Source: Bacilli bacterium
GTDB taxonomy: Bacteria; Bacillota_I; Bacilli_A; RF39; UBA660
DNA length: 18,289 nt
Assembly: GCA_017411235.1 (NCBI GenBank)
Contig: JAFPMR010000093.1
Span: forward strand, 1-18,289
Direction: 5' to 3'
The position numbers and the translations under genes were made by a program. The notes beneath the pieces are model-generated. The model ran no database searches, was not told the origin of the DNA, and was given only the letters and a program-made list of their open reading frames with translations. The number at the start of each line of letters is the position of its first letter. The first letter of the stretch is position 1. Shown piece by piece: positions 1-6,757 of this stretch.

Positions 1-570
1 ATTTAATATTTTCTTACGGAAATTCCTTCTATCAAACTTCTTATCAAGAATAGCTTCATAAGTCTTTTGTAACTCCGGCATTGTAACACCATCTGGGAAC
101 AAACTCTTTAACATATTACTTTTAACTATTTGTTTACGCAACTCTATTAAAGCATCATGAAGTATTTCTTCATGGTCATAACCTAATGGTGGAATCTTAT
201 TAATTGGGAACCAATCGGCATTACTAGTAGTTTCACTTTCTCTTAATACCTTGACTCTCTTACAATCAATAATACCGATAAAACCTATCGCAACCATTCT
301 CATTACTGGCGAACGATCAACCTTACCAAATGCCTTAAATTGTTTTATTGGAACACCTGTAATACCAGTCTTCTCTTCAATTTCTCTTAAAGCACCATGT
401 TCAAGATCTTCATTGTTATATAAAGCACCACCTGTTAATACCCAATCACCCTTAAAAGGCTCATTTTTTCTCTTAATAAGTAATACCTTAGTAACACCTT
501 GTTCTACAGTAAATAAAGCAGTAATAACATGAATCCCCTGATTCTTGTATAGCTTATTTCTAACATTCAT
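1..570 (-). CDS. NrtR-like Nudix / winged-helix regulator, 3' end outside window
   Basis: 190 residues are visible and the C-terminus runs off the left edge. Residues 12-147 form a Nudix domain; the Nudix box starts at G48 and continues with E54, R62-E63, E66 and G69, but the last acidic position of REUXEEXGU is Lys (K67). Residues about 156-190 match the winged-helix tail of NrtR-type regulators (LFPDGVTMPELQ, then FDRRNFRKK). In that family the Nudix domain senses a nucleotide-sugar ligand such as ADP-ribose and the winged helix binds operators, often in NAD metabolism. The lost glutamate favours a sensor/regulator over an active hydrolase. Start is the ATG at 570, preceded by AGGTGAT. It is transcribed divergently from the membrane-protein gene at 675. 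The regulated genes cannot be told from this window. Confidence 0.88.
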   Translation of the reverse strand, partial: MNVRNKLYKNQGIHVITALFTVEQGVTKVLLIKRKNEPFKGDWVLTGGALYNNEDLEHGALREIEEKTGITGVPIKQFKAFGKVDRSPVMRMVAIGFIGIIDCKRVKVLRESETTSNADWFPINKIPPLGYDHEEILHDALIELRKQIVKSNMLKSLFPDGVTMPELQKTYEAILDKKFDRRNFRKKILN

Positions 571-586
571 ACTATCACCTAAAATA

Positions 587-616
587 ATTATAATGCGTAC
601 TTTATACACGAGTCAA
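587..616 (-). promoter_or_regulatory. Promoter of the Nudix regulator gene
   Basis: On the minus strand, TTGACT (616-611) and TATAAT (592-587) are separated by 18 nt. The -10 element lies 17 nt upstream of the ATG at 570. It is a near-consensus sigma-A promoter in the short divergent intergenic region. Confidence 0.7.
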
Positions 617-642
617 TATATATAACACATAAAAATATTTTA

Positions 643-651
643 TGATATAAT
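643..651 (+). promoter_or_regulatory. Extended -10 promoter of the 675 gene
   Basis: TGATATAAT at 643-651 is a TGn-extended -10 element with no convincing -35. It lies 23 nt upstream of the start codon, and a ribosome binding site (AAGGTGAT, 663-670) follows. Confidence 0.55.
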
Positions 652-674
652 TTATACAGAATAAGGTGATATAA

Positions 675-1226
675 ATGATCTTAGTAATTGTGCTTATAGC
701 ACTCGTTCTCGTTTGGTATGTTAAGTTTACAACCAATCAAGAACTCGCTAAAAAAAATTGTAAATCAGAGACTGACAAAGCAAATGTAAAAAATGCTCGA
801 AAGACATATTCAAGAACTAAAACAACAATAGTATTATTACTACTTTCAATCGCATCATTAATAGTTGTACTTCTAATGAACTTTACTAATTTAGAGTTTA
901 TCTTAAAAGATTTCATCTCCGCAGATTTTATTGAAGAAGGAAAAACATTCAGTTATTACTTCTATTTAATTCCTTTATACATATTAGCATCTAGACAAAT
1001 AATAATTGAAGTAAACTTAGGTGATTTCCTATATAAGTTCTTCAATGTTGAAGAACCAGAATATGAAGGTGGAACATTAAAAAGTCTTTTATATAAAAAA
1101 TCAGGAAATAAAAATGAAAAAATTAGTTTAAAAGAATATGTTGAACAACTAGAATTAGAAGAAAATAATAAACCGGAAGTAAAAGAAGATAACGCTTTAC
1201 CAGAAATAAAAAAAGAAGATAAGTAA
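675..1226 (+). CDS. Small membrane protein of unknown function
   Basis: 183 residues that I do not recognise as a family. There is a hydrophobic N-terminus (residues 1-17), a second strong membrane segment (about 50-68) and a weaker third (about 91-112, ending in LYILASR). The last 60 residues are highly charged and Lys/Glu-rich, probably a cytoplasmic tail. The first hydrophobic segment could be an uncleaved anchor; no SipW-type motif follows it. The start is supported by AAGGTGAT at 5-12 nt upstream. It stands alone between a divergent promoter and a bidirectional terminator, so no operon context helps. The call as a real gene rests on ORF length, RBS, promoter and terminator. Confidence 0.75.
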   Translation: MILVIVLIALVLVWYVKFTTNQELAKKNCKSETDKANVKNARKTYSRTKTTIVLLLLSIASLIVVLLMNFTNLEFILKDFISADFIEEGKTFSYYFYLIPLYILASRQIIIEVNLGDFLYKFFNVEEPEYEGGTLKSLLYKKSGNKNEKISLKEYVEQLELEENNKPEVKEDNALPEIKKEDK

Positions 1227-1239
1227 TTATCTTCTTTTT
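1210..1239. terminator. Bidirectional rho-independent terminator
   Basis: A perfect 13-bp stem (1210-1222 with 1227-1239) has a 4-nt loop, with A/T tracts forming the outer stem so that both strands end in a U-run. It contains the stop codons of both convergent genes (1224-1226 on plus, 1238-1240 on minus). Confidence 0.8.
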
Positions 1240-2263
1240 AATTTAACATTGCTAACTCTAAATCGTATCTTAACTTACTTGCAGCAACATAGTTTTCCAT
1301 GTCAACATCTTGACCTTCTAACCACATATATACTCTTATCTTAGTAATTCCAGTAGGAATATGTAATAGAGTTTGATTAGCTTCAAAATGTTGAGGAGTT
1401 GCTACATCTGGATTAACACTTGTAAAATATGAACTTCTATCAGTTTGATCAATATATACAGGTGTAGCAAATTCTTGATTAACACCCTTATAAGCAAGTC
1501 TTGAAGCTCCACTAGCAGTTGTAGTTATACCATAAATATCTCTAGCATTTCTTATACCAGTTTGTGAATGCATATCATAATTTGGTTCCCAAATATATGC
1601 TTTTCCACCATCAGCTCTTAAATTTTGAGCAGCACCAGGGTTTCCAGCACCTACAGTACCTTCAACAACAAATCCTACTCTAGCAGCATTTTGTGCACCT
1701 TTATCTTGGGCATCTGGTTGAGGCATAACACTTGAATTAGCTGTAATACCAATTGTTGCAGGAGTTGTAACTAACAAGAATATATCAAAAGCAATATAAT
1801 GCTTATCTACACACTCTTCATCACCAGTACACTCTATTTCAGTCTGCTTAACAGTAGTTAAAGTAAAACCACCATTCTTCTCTTCAGTAGTAACGCCATA
1901 GAACATATCTAAAGTACCATCTGAACCAATATTACCAGCAGTAGATACATTAGCTAAAGTATCAGGTAATTGGTTAATTGCTCTAGGATAAGTTAAAGGA
2001 GCATTAATAATTTGTTCCTTTGTTACAATATTATCCCAGTTAATCGCATCAACAGAAACTTGTAAACCTGTTACTGTTGCAACATTTATATCAATTGAAT
2101 CAATTGTTGCATGTTTATTAGATGAAAACCACGCAAATGAAGAAGCAGATAACATAACAATCATAACTAATACAAGTAGTATAAGTAAAATAATTCTTTT
2201 CTTTTTTCTCTTCTCTTGCTCTTTTCTTTGTTGAGCTTTAGTTAGTTTTTTATTCTTAGCCAT
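1238..2263 (-). CDS. Exported protein with SipW-type export segment and LEGQD motif
   Basis: 341 residues. A Lys/Arg-rich n-region (1-23) is followed by a hydrophobic segment (24-39) and then SASSFAWFSSNK (39-50), the pattern of SipW-dependent signal peptides. The rest is a beta-rich extracytoplasmic domain with a short Cys pair (C-x5-C, in IECTGDEEC) and a C-terminal RVYMWLEGQDVD (W314). It is clearly paralogous to the protein at 2389-3486 along its length (FAWF/YAWF region, QLPDTLANVST vs QLPDILDHVST, YIWEPN, LEGQD). I chose the ATG at 2263, with AAGGTG 7 nt upstream; a TTG at 2278 opens the frame but lies on top of that RBS. It has its own promoter. A surface-subunit role is inferred; no enzymatic motif is seen. 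Confidence 0.78.
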   Translation of the reverse strand: MAKNKKLTKAQQRKEQEKRKKKRIILLILLVLVMIVMLSASSFAWFSSNKHATIDSIDINVATVTGLQVSVDAINWDNIVTKEQIINAPLTYPRAINQLPDTLANVSTAGNIGSDGTLDMFYGVTTEEKNGGFTLTTVKQTEIECTGDEECVDKHYIAFDIFLLVTTPATIGITANSSVMPQPDAQDKGAQNAARVGFVVEGTVGAGNPGAAQNLRADGGKAYIWEPNYDMHSQTGIRNARDIYGITTTASGASRLAYKGVNQEFATPVYIDQTDRSSYFTSVNPDVATPQHFEANQTLLHIPTGITKIRVYMWLEGQDVDMENYVAASKLRYDLELAMLN

Positions 2264-2298
2264 AAAAAACACCTTCAATTCTATATTTATCTAATATA

Positions 2299-2327
2299 AG
2301 TATAAATTATTTACCCCCTTAATGCAA
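2299..2327 (-). promoter_or_regulatory. Promoter of the 1238-2263 gene
   Basis: TTGCAT (2327-2322) and TATACT (2304-2299) on the minus strand are spaced by 17 nt. The start codon lies 35 nt further downstream. Confidence 0.55.
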
Positions 2328-2361
2328 ACATAAACGGAGGCTTATTCACTATTTATTTACA

Positions 2362-2387
2362 AATAAAAAAAGGAGTAATTACTCCTT
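2362..2387 (-). terminator. Rho-independent terminator after the 2389-3486 gene
   Basis: Stem AAGGAGT/ACTCCTT (2370-2376 with 2381-2387), loop AATT, followed on the minus strand by a run of six T plus ATT. It begins directly after the stop codon. Confidence 0.75.
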
Positions 2388-2388
2388 A

Positions 2389-3486
2389 TTAGTATATTGA
2401 TAACTCGATGTTTAACACCATGTCATGACCAGTTGCATTATTTTCAGCATCAACATCTTGTCCTTCTACCCAGAAATAAACTCTGAATTTTGTAACTCCG
2501 GCTCTTAAGAAAATACCAGTATCTTCCATATCATGATTAGCAGTAGTACTAATGTCTGGATCAACTAATTGAACATGAGTACTTGAGTTAGTTTGAGTTA
2601 AGTTAATAGGTGTATCGAATGCTTCTTTAACACCATAGTAATCAACTTGAGCTGCACCAGTAGTAGAAGAAATTGTAGTACCAAAGTATGTATTTGCAGA
2701 AGCGATACCAGCACGAGTATGTGTATCAGTATTTGGTTCCCAAATATATACTACAGCAGGATCAGTATCAGTAGGACTAGCATTCAATGCTTGAGCTGCT
2801 TCTTGTCCAGCAGTACCATCTACATAATATTCTTCAGTAGTTAAATGTCCACGATATACGAATGCAACACGAGTAGCATTTTGAATACCATAATCGTTGT
2901 CTCCAACTTTTCTAACTCCAGCATTTCTACCTAAGTATAACTCAGCATCACTTGTAACCTTTAAGAAGATATCAAATGCTACATAAGTTTTACCATTACA
3001 TTTACTTGCATCAGATACAGGTTCATCACCATTACTATCATAGCAGTTAATTTCGTTTGTAGCAGTAGCAGTTAATGTATAGAATTCAGTACCAGAACAT
3101 GTTCCATCATCTAAAACTGTTCCACTACATGCGATAGCAACATTACCATCAAATAATTCCATGTAGTTTTGTCCTGAATCAACATGCATATTACCAACTG
3201 TTGAAACGTGGTCTAAAATGTCAGGTAATTGGTTCTTATGTCCACCCCAACCATTAGAAATTAAATTTCCTTTATTGATTGAAACTCCCCAGTCAATTGC
3301 GTCTGCAGAAATTTCAAGACCGTTTGCTGTACGAGCTTGTACATCTAAACTGTCGATACTAACTGTTTTATTAGAAATAAACCATGCATATGTTGCAGTA
3401 GATAATAGAGCAACAGTAAGTGCTAATAAAACAATTAACAATAATAATTTTTTCTTATTATCTTTTTTCTTTTCTCTCTTTGCCAT
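2389..3486 (-). CDS. Exported protein, paralogue of the 1238-2263 protein
   Basis: 365 residues: Lys-rich n-region (1-13), hydrophobic segment (14-28), then STATYAWFISNKTVS (29-43), a SipW-dependent-type signal. The mature part is beta-rich, with two likely Cys loops (C-x9-C in the ACSGTVLDDGTC region and C-x14-C in the NCYDSNG region). It ends with RVYFWVEGQDVD (W339), the same C-terminal signature as its paralogue. It is the distal gene of a two-gene unit: 17 nt separate it from the upstream stop and its AAAGGAG overlaps that region; a second AAGGA sits closer to the ATG. No enzymatic motif is seen. A structural surface protein processed by one of the two signal peptidases encoded nearby is an inference. 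Confidence 0.8.
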   Translation of the reverse strand: MAKREKKKDNKKKLLLLIVLLALTVALLSTATYAWFISNKTVSIDSLDVQARTANGLEISADAIDWGVSINKGNLISNGWGGHKNQLPDILDHVSTVGNMHVDSGQNYMELFDGNVAIACSGTVLDDGTCSGTEFYTLTATATNEINCYDSNGDEPVSDASKCNGKTYVAFDIFLKVTSDAELYLGRNAGVRKVGDNDYGIQNATRVAFVYRGHLTTEEYYVDGTAGQEAAQALNASPTDTDPAVVYIWEPNTDTHTRAGIASANTYFGTTISSTTGAAQVDYYGVKEAFDTPINLTQTNSSTHVQLVDPDISTTANHDMEDTGIFLRAGVTKFRVYFWVEGQDVDAENNATGHDMVLNIELSIY

Positions 3487-3503
3487 AATTTTTCCTTACT
3501 CCT

Positions 3504-4250
3504 TTAATTAGCATTTTTTTCTTCGACATGCTCTTCCCAAATGTCCATGTGCATTTTCATCTCTCCACCAAGAATATTGTTAACACATTCTGGATCATCA
3601 CCTTCAAGGAAGATAACAACTGTTACCATATCCCTCTCACCAGGATTTAATCCTTTTCTAGAATCTCTAACAATAGTGCCGTCCGGATCATCTATGAATG
3701 GAATAGTTAATTCACTATCTTTTGCATGATAGTAAATTGGCTCTTCCTTACCAGTGATAGGACTCTTCTTTGCATAAACAAAACGGTCATCATTAATGTA
3801 AATTATAACTCTTACTGCATCATCGACATTCTTAATAATGTCATCTATTGTTACGGAATACCAATAGTTAATTGTTTCTTCACCTTGGTTTTCCAAATAG
3901 AAGGTATGAGCAATATAGTTATCTTTACTATGTGGCCCCTCTGCTTCTCTATTAATGTTATCAGGTAACCACGTAATTGAGATATTATCCATAAACTCAA
4001 GTTTAGAAGTAGAGAGCTTAATACGAGAACTTCTATCGTTCAACGACTCATACATAACTAAATTTGAATTTAAGTATGTGTTCTTATCCATGCTAATAAC
4101 AAAACTGCCAGTACCATAGATAATTCTTAATACAAAATAAGCTATAATTAGCAATAACAACAAGGCCAGTAATGAAATCATTACAACACGTTCTCGTTTT
4201 TTTCGCTTTTTAAGCTTATCAGCCGTTAAAACAACTTCACCTTTCGCCAT
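3504..4250 (-). CDS. Membrane-anchored or exported protein with LEGDDPEC motif
   Basis: 248 residues. A basic n-region (1-21) precedes a long hydrophobic segment (22-44). The extracytoplasmic domain is probably a beta sandwich: it has NPGERDMVTVVIFLEGDDPEC (split here as NPGERDMV and, from F214, FLEGDDPEC), resembling the LEGxD ends of its neighbours and the PG turn of TasA-like proteins. No clear AxA/FAWF cleavage site follows the membrane segment, so it may stay anchored. The ATG at 4250 is preceded by AAAAAGGAGA at the right distance; an ATG at 4337 extends the frame but would put the RBS and promoter inside the gene. First gene of a two-gene unit with 2389-3486. Function unknown; a base or anchor for the two exported paralogues is possible. 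Confidence 0.75.
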   Translation of the reverse strand: MAKGEVVLTADKLKKRKKRERVVMISLLALLLLLIIAYFVLRIIYGTGSFVISMDKNTYLNSNLVMYESLNDRSSRIKLSTSKLEFMDNISITWLPDNINREAEGPHSKDNYIAHTFYLENQGEETINYWYSVTIDDIIKNVDDAVRVIIYINDDRFVYAKKSPITGKEEPIYYHAKDSELTIPFIDDPDGTIVRDSRKGLNPGERDMVTVVIFLEGDDPECVNNILGGEMKMHMDIWEEHVEEKNAN

Positions 4251-4325
4251 ATTTTCAACTCTCCTTTTTCCTTTTAACATTGAATGGAGATAACGATCAT
4301 GAACACCTACCATATCGTTATTATC

Positions 4326-4354
4326 ATTATAGCACACGAATATTTTAAAAACAA
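4326..4354 (-). promoter_or_regulatory. Promoter of the 4250 two-gene unit
   Basis: TTGTTT (4354-4349) and TATAAT (4331-4326) on the minus strand with a 17-nt spacer. It supports the start at 4250 over the ATG at 4337, which lies upstream of the -10 element on this strand. Confidence 0.65.
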
Positions 4355-4392
4355 TAGAACTTATTTATTTTTTTGCAGTTTTATTGTTTTTA
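4346..4392. repeat. Inverted repeat over the divergent promoters
   Basis: Perfect 11-nt arms TAAAAACAATA (4346-4356) and TATTGTTTTTA (4382-4392) are separated by 25 nt. Each arm contains the -35 hexamer of one of the two divergent promoters. Confidence 0.6.
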
Positions 4393-4413
4393 TTTACAAG
4401 CATATGTTATAAT
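4384..4413 (+). promoter_or_regulatory. Promoter of the 4444 gene
   Basis: TTGTTT (4384-4389), 18-nt spacer, and TATAAT (4408-4413) with a TG extension (4405-4406). The ribosome binding site AGGAGG follows at about 4434-4439. Confidence 0.65.
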
Positions 4414-4443
4414 ATTTATGTAATAAAATAGATAGGAGGTATC

Positions 4444-5055
4444 ATGAAAAATAAGAGAAAAATCGTTCTATTTCTCGCAATCATTTCTTTGGGATTATTT
4501 ATTGGTGGAACTATCTATAGTTATGCCAAATATTTCACTCAAACAGATAATTCATTAGGTACTTCCATAAAAAGATGGGACATTGTAGTAAATAATGAAA
4601 CAATCAGAAATAAAACGACATTAACTAACAGTATTACTGCAGTATTCCCTAACACAAATGGTCATACTGCAACTAACAGAATTGCTCCTGGTGTTGAAGG
4701 TAGTTTAAACATTACCATTGATTACACTAATGTAGATGTTAGTTTTAGATATGACTTAAGTATTGCTAAAAACGAAACGCTACCAGACATTAAAATGTCA
4801 GATGTTGAAGTAACTGGAGGAACTGCTGAAAACCTAAGTATCACAACTGATGCTGAAGGTGTTACTCACGTAACAGCAACAATTCACTACAGTGCAACTG
4901 CAACAAATAAAGTTCAAACGATTACAGCAAAAGTTAAATGGGATGATAATCCTAGTACAAATGAAATGGATAACAAAGAAGATACAACAGTTGGAGCTAC
5001 TGAAGACTCAGTAGATTTCGATGTAGAAATGAGTTTCATTCAAATAGAAGAATAG
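4444..5055 (+). CDS. TasA/camelysin-like secreted protein (SipW-dependent type)
   Basis: 203 residues. Basic start, hydrophobic segment 7-24, then YSYAKYF (25-31) and KRWDIVVN (43-50). IAPG at 80-83 begins the stretch seen in TasA/camelysin proteins (IAPGxxGxxxITIDYTNxDVSFRYDL). The C-terminus carries VKWDD, an internal E-DTTVG turn and ends in an acidic beta strand. The same order (SYSKY, AKWNITVNG, KIAPG, VDWLND, EKDTVIG, FEQ) occurs in the protein at 12551-13198, so the two are paralogues. No cysteines. RBS is AGGAGG just upstream of the ATG. TasA family members are secreted and form matrix fibres after SipW cleavage; fibre formation here is inference. It is divergent from the 4250 unit, with a terminator on its 3' side. 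Confidence 0.75.
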   Translation: MKNKRKIVLFLAIISLGLFIGGTIYSYAKYFTQTDNSLGTSIKRWDIVVNNETIRNKTTLTNSITAVFPNTNGHTATNRIAPGVEGSLNITIDYTNVDVSFRYDLSIAKNETLPDIKMSDVEVTGGTAENLSITTDAEGVTHVTATIHYSATATNKVQTITAKVKWDDNPSTNEMDNKEDTTVGATEDSVDFDVEMSFIQIEE

Positions 5056-5076
5056 ATGTTAAACATCTATTTTTTT
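5052..5076 (+). terminator. Terminator of the 4444 gene
   Basis: Stem ATAGATG (5052-5058) with CATCTAT (5064-5070), loop TTAAA, then a run of T. It overlaps the stop codon and stands back to back with the terminator of the minus-strand operon. Confidence 0.75.
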
Positions 5077-5080
5077 ATGC

Positions 5081-5107
5081 AAAAAAAAGATACATATAAA
5101 TGTATCT
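5081..5107 (-). terminator. Terminator of the ten-gene operon
   Basis: On the minus strand, stem AGATACAT/ATGTATCT (5107-5100 with 5095-5088), loop of 4 nt, followed by seven T. It lies just after the stop codon at 5113 and marks the end of the operon that begins near 13728. Confidence 0.8.
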
Positions 5108-5112
5108 AATTA

Positions 5113-5877
5113 TTAAGGTGAAACCTCTGAGAAATTCAATGTCATTACAATTTCCAATGAAGGAACATCTATATCAGCATCATTTCCTGTAAATTCAGGA
5201 TGATCTTCTCTATACTGAGCTCTATAAGTAACTCCGTATTCATAACTCTTTTCACCATACCAAGTATCTTTTTCATCACATGAAGTATCATCTTCATCAC
5301 ATTCATCACTTTCATAAGCCCATTCAAGAGAATAACTTAAGTTTGAATGTCCAGTAGGAGCTAACTCAGTATTACCCAAAACAAATTGTAACTTAAATGG
5401 ATAACCTGAAATAGTAAATGTTGTTCTTCCACCCTGTCCTACTTCTCTAACAATTGTATAATCACAAACATAACTTGGATCATTTCTATCTATTGAAGCA
5501 TCACAAGTAGCACCAGGTGCTCCAGGATTTTGTAATACTCCAAATAATTTTAAACTTTTAATTTGAACGCTAACAGATGCAGCCATTTCACCATCATTGG
5601 TAATTGGTATTTGCTCACCACTTATAGTCTCCATACCAGGATATAAATCAGAAAGTGAAATAATATAAGTGTCGCCTTGTTCGTCATCACCTAAATATAC
5701 CTTCCATGATTTAACGTGAGCACTCATTGACATATCAACAGTCTTATTATAAATAAACCAAGCAAATGCAGTTGAAGCACATACAAAGAATAAAACAATT
5801 GCTAAACTCACTTTATGTCTTTTTAAAGCAATAAGTAAAATGTTTTTCTTCTTTTCTTTATTTACTTTTTTCTTCAT
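5113..5877 (-). CDS. TasA-like secreted protein, last gene of the operon
   Basis: 254 residues. Very basic n-region (1-22), hydrophobic segment (24-35), then ASTAFAWFIYNKTVDM (34-49), the FAWF-NK signature also seen in the proteins at 1238 and 2389, followed by VKSWKVYLGD. DLYPG at 77-81 and the following ITNDGEMAASVSV match the PG turn and N-x-G strand of TasA/camelysin domains. It has two Cys pairs (C-x12-C and C-x6-C in DECDEDDTSCDE). Only 17 nt separate it from the signal peptidase upstream, whose substrate it probably is. RBS AAAGGAG is placed normally. Role as a surface/fibre subunit is inferred. Confidence 0.78.
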   Translation of the reverse strand: MKKKVNKEKKKNILLIALKRHKVSLAIVLFFVCASTAFAWFIYNKTVDMSMSAHVKSWKVYLGDDEQGDTYIISLSDLYPGMETISGEQIPITNDGEMAASVSVQIKSLKLFGVLQNPGAPGATCDASIDRNDPSYVCDYTIVREVGQGGRTTFTISGYPFKLQFVLGNTELAPTGHSNLSYSLEWAYESDECDEDDTSCDEKDTWYGEKSYEYGVTYRAQYREDHPEFTGNDADIDVPSLEIVMTLNFSEVSP

Positions 5878-5894
5878 AATAATGCTCCTTTCAT

Positions 5895-6749
5895 TTATTT
5901 TTGTTTATTATAGTAATAATACTTTCTCTTCTTTTTCTTTTTCTTAGAGCTTTGATTCTGATTGTTATCTGGTTTCTTTTCTTCCTTTAAAACAGGAGTT
6001 TCTTTTTTCTTTTCTTCTACAACAACTGGAATCTCTTTTTCCTCTATTTTCTCTATCTTCTTAACTTCATCCCATTTAGGATGCTCTATTTTTTCTTTTT
6101 CTTGTTGCTCTTCTTTTTTCTTTTCTTCAAGTTTTTCTTCTTTTTCTTCTTCTTTCTTAATCTCTTCAAGTTCCTCAATTTCTTCTTTTACTTCTTCATC
6201 TATCTCTTCGTCAGTTTTATATACTAACTTAATAATTTCTATAGCTATTATTATAGCTAACGGAATTATTACACAAATGAATAATAATGGTAAACTTGTA
6301 GTTATTTTTCCTAACATAGTTAAGAAGAAAAACTTGTGTATAACTTTACCTAAAACTTGATCCTGTGAAACAATTGGATCTTCTATATTATTAGCTTTAC
6401 CTTTAGTATGGAATAAATACTTACCATTAGCATCAAGTTCTATATCTATAACTTCATGAGTAATGATTTTTCCATTGTATTCTCCACCTTCACCTAGATA
6501 AGTAACAGCATCTCCAATTTCAATATTATCTGAAGTCATTTCTTTGATTAATAATGTATCACCAACATCATAAGTAGGTATCATACTACCAGATATAATG
6601 GTATAAATTCTGTAACCAAAGAAGTTTCCTCTATTTGAAAATTTTTGAACACCAACTAATATTACTAGTAAAAATAATACTATTATAATAATCCATTCAA
6701 TTATCGAAGAACATATTTTAAATATCTTGTTTTCTAGTAGCTTTTCCAT
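5895..6749 (-). CDS. SipW-type signal peptidase I with long Glu/Lys cytoplasmic tail
   Basis: 284 residues. TM1 about 18-36; then the archaeal/ER-type peptidase core: TIISGSMIPTYDVGD with nucleophile S55, ITHEV with general-base H98, TKGKANNIEDP and LGKVIHK; TM2 about 151-177. In this family the base is His, not Lys, and an Asp follows: the usual TKGD Asp is Lys (K118), while D124 remains. Residues 178-284 form a Glu/Lys-rich, probably coiled and cytoplasmic tail ending in poly-Lys and YYYYNKQK; typical SipW is about 190 residues and lacks it. RBS AGAGGAAACC before the ATG; 8 nt from the upstream DUF2357 gene and 17 nt from the downstream TasA-like gene, so it likely cleaves that product. Active status is likely but the K118 change leaves doubt. 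Confidence 0.88.
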   Translation of the reverse strand: MEKLLENKIFKICSSIIEWIIIIVLFLLVILVGVQKFSNRGNFFGYRIYTIISGSMIPTYDVGDTLLIKEMTSDNIEIGDAVTYLGEGGEYNGKIITHEVIDIELDANGKYLFHTKGKANNIEDPIVSQDQVLGKVIHKFFFLTMLGKITTSLPLLFICVIIPLAIIIAIEIIKLVYKTDEEIDEEVKEEIEELEEIKKEEEKEEKLEEKKKEEQQEKEKIEHPKWDEVKKIEKIEEKEIPVVVEEKKKETPVLKEEKKPDNNQNQSSKKKKKKRKYYYYNKQK

Positions 6750-6757
6750 GGTTTCCT

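Noticed and set aside
2264..2278. TTG starts at 2278, 7885 and 12045
   Set aside because: In each case the TTG overlaps or abuts the Shine-Dalgarno of an ATG a few codons downstream.
4251..4337. Upstream ATG at 4337 extending the 3504 gene by 29 codons
   Set aside because: The extension would contain the RBS and lie across the promoter; its peptide looks random.
4346..4392. Invertible promoter switch
   Set aside because: The arms are AT-rich and only 25 nt apart, each arm being part of a promoter; no invertase gene is nearby.
5962..6360. Plus-strand Ser/Phe-rich ORF of 132 codons
   Set aside because: It is the antisense of the Glu/Lys tail of the signal peptidase; GAA/AAA runs read backwards give Ser/Phe. 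No RBS.
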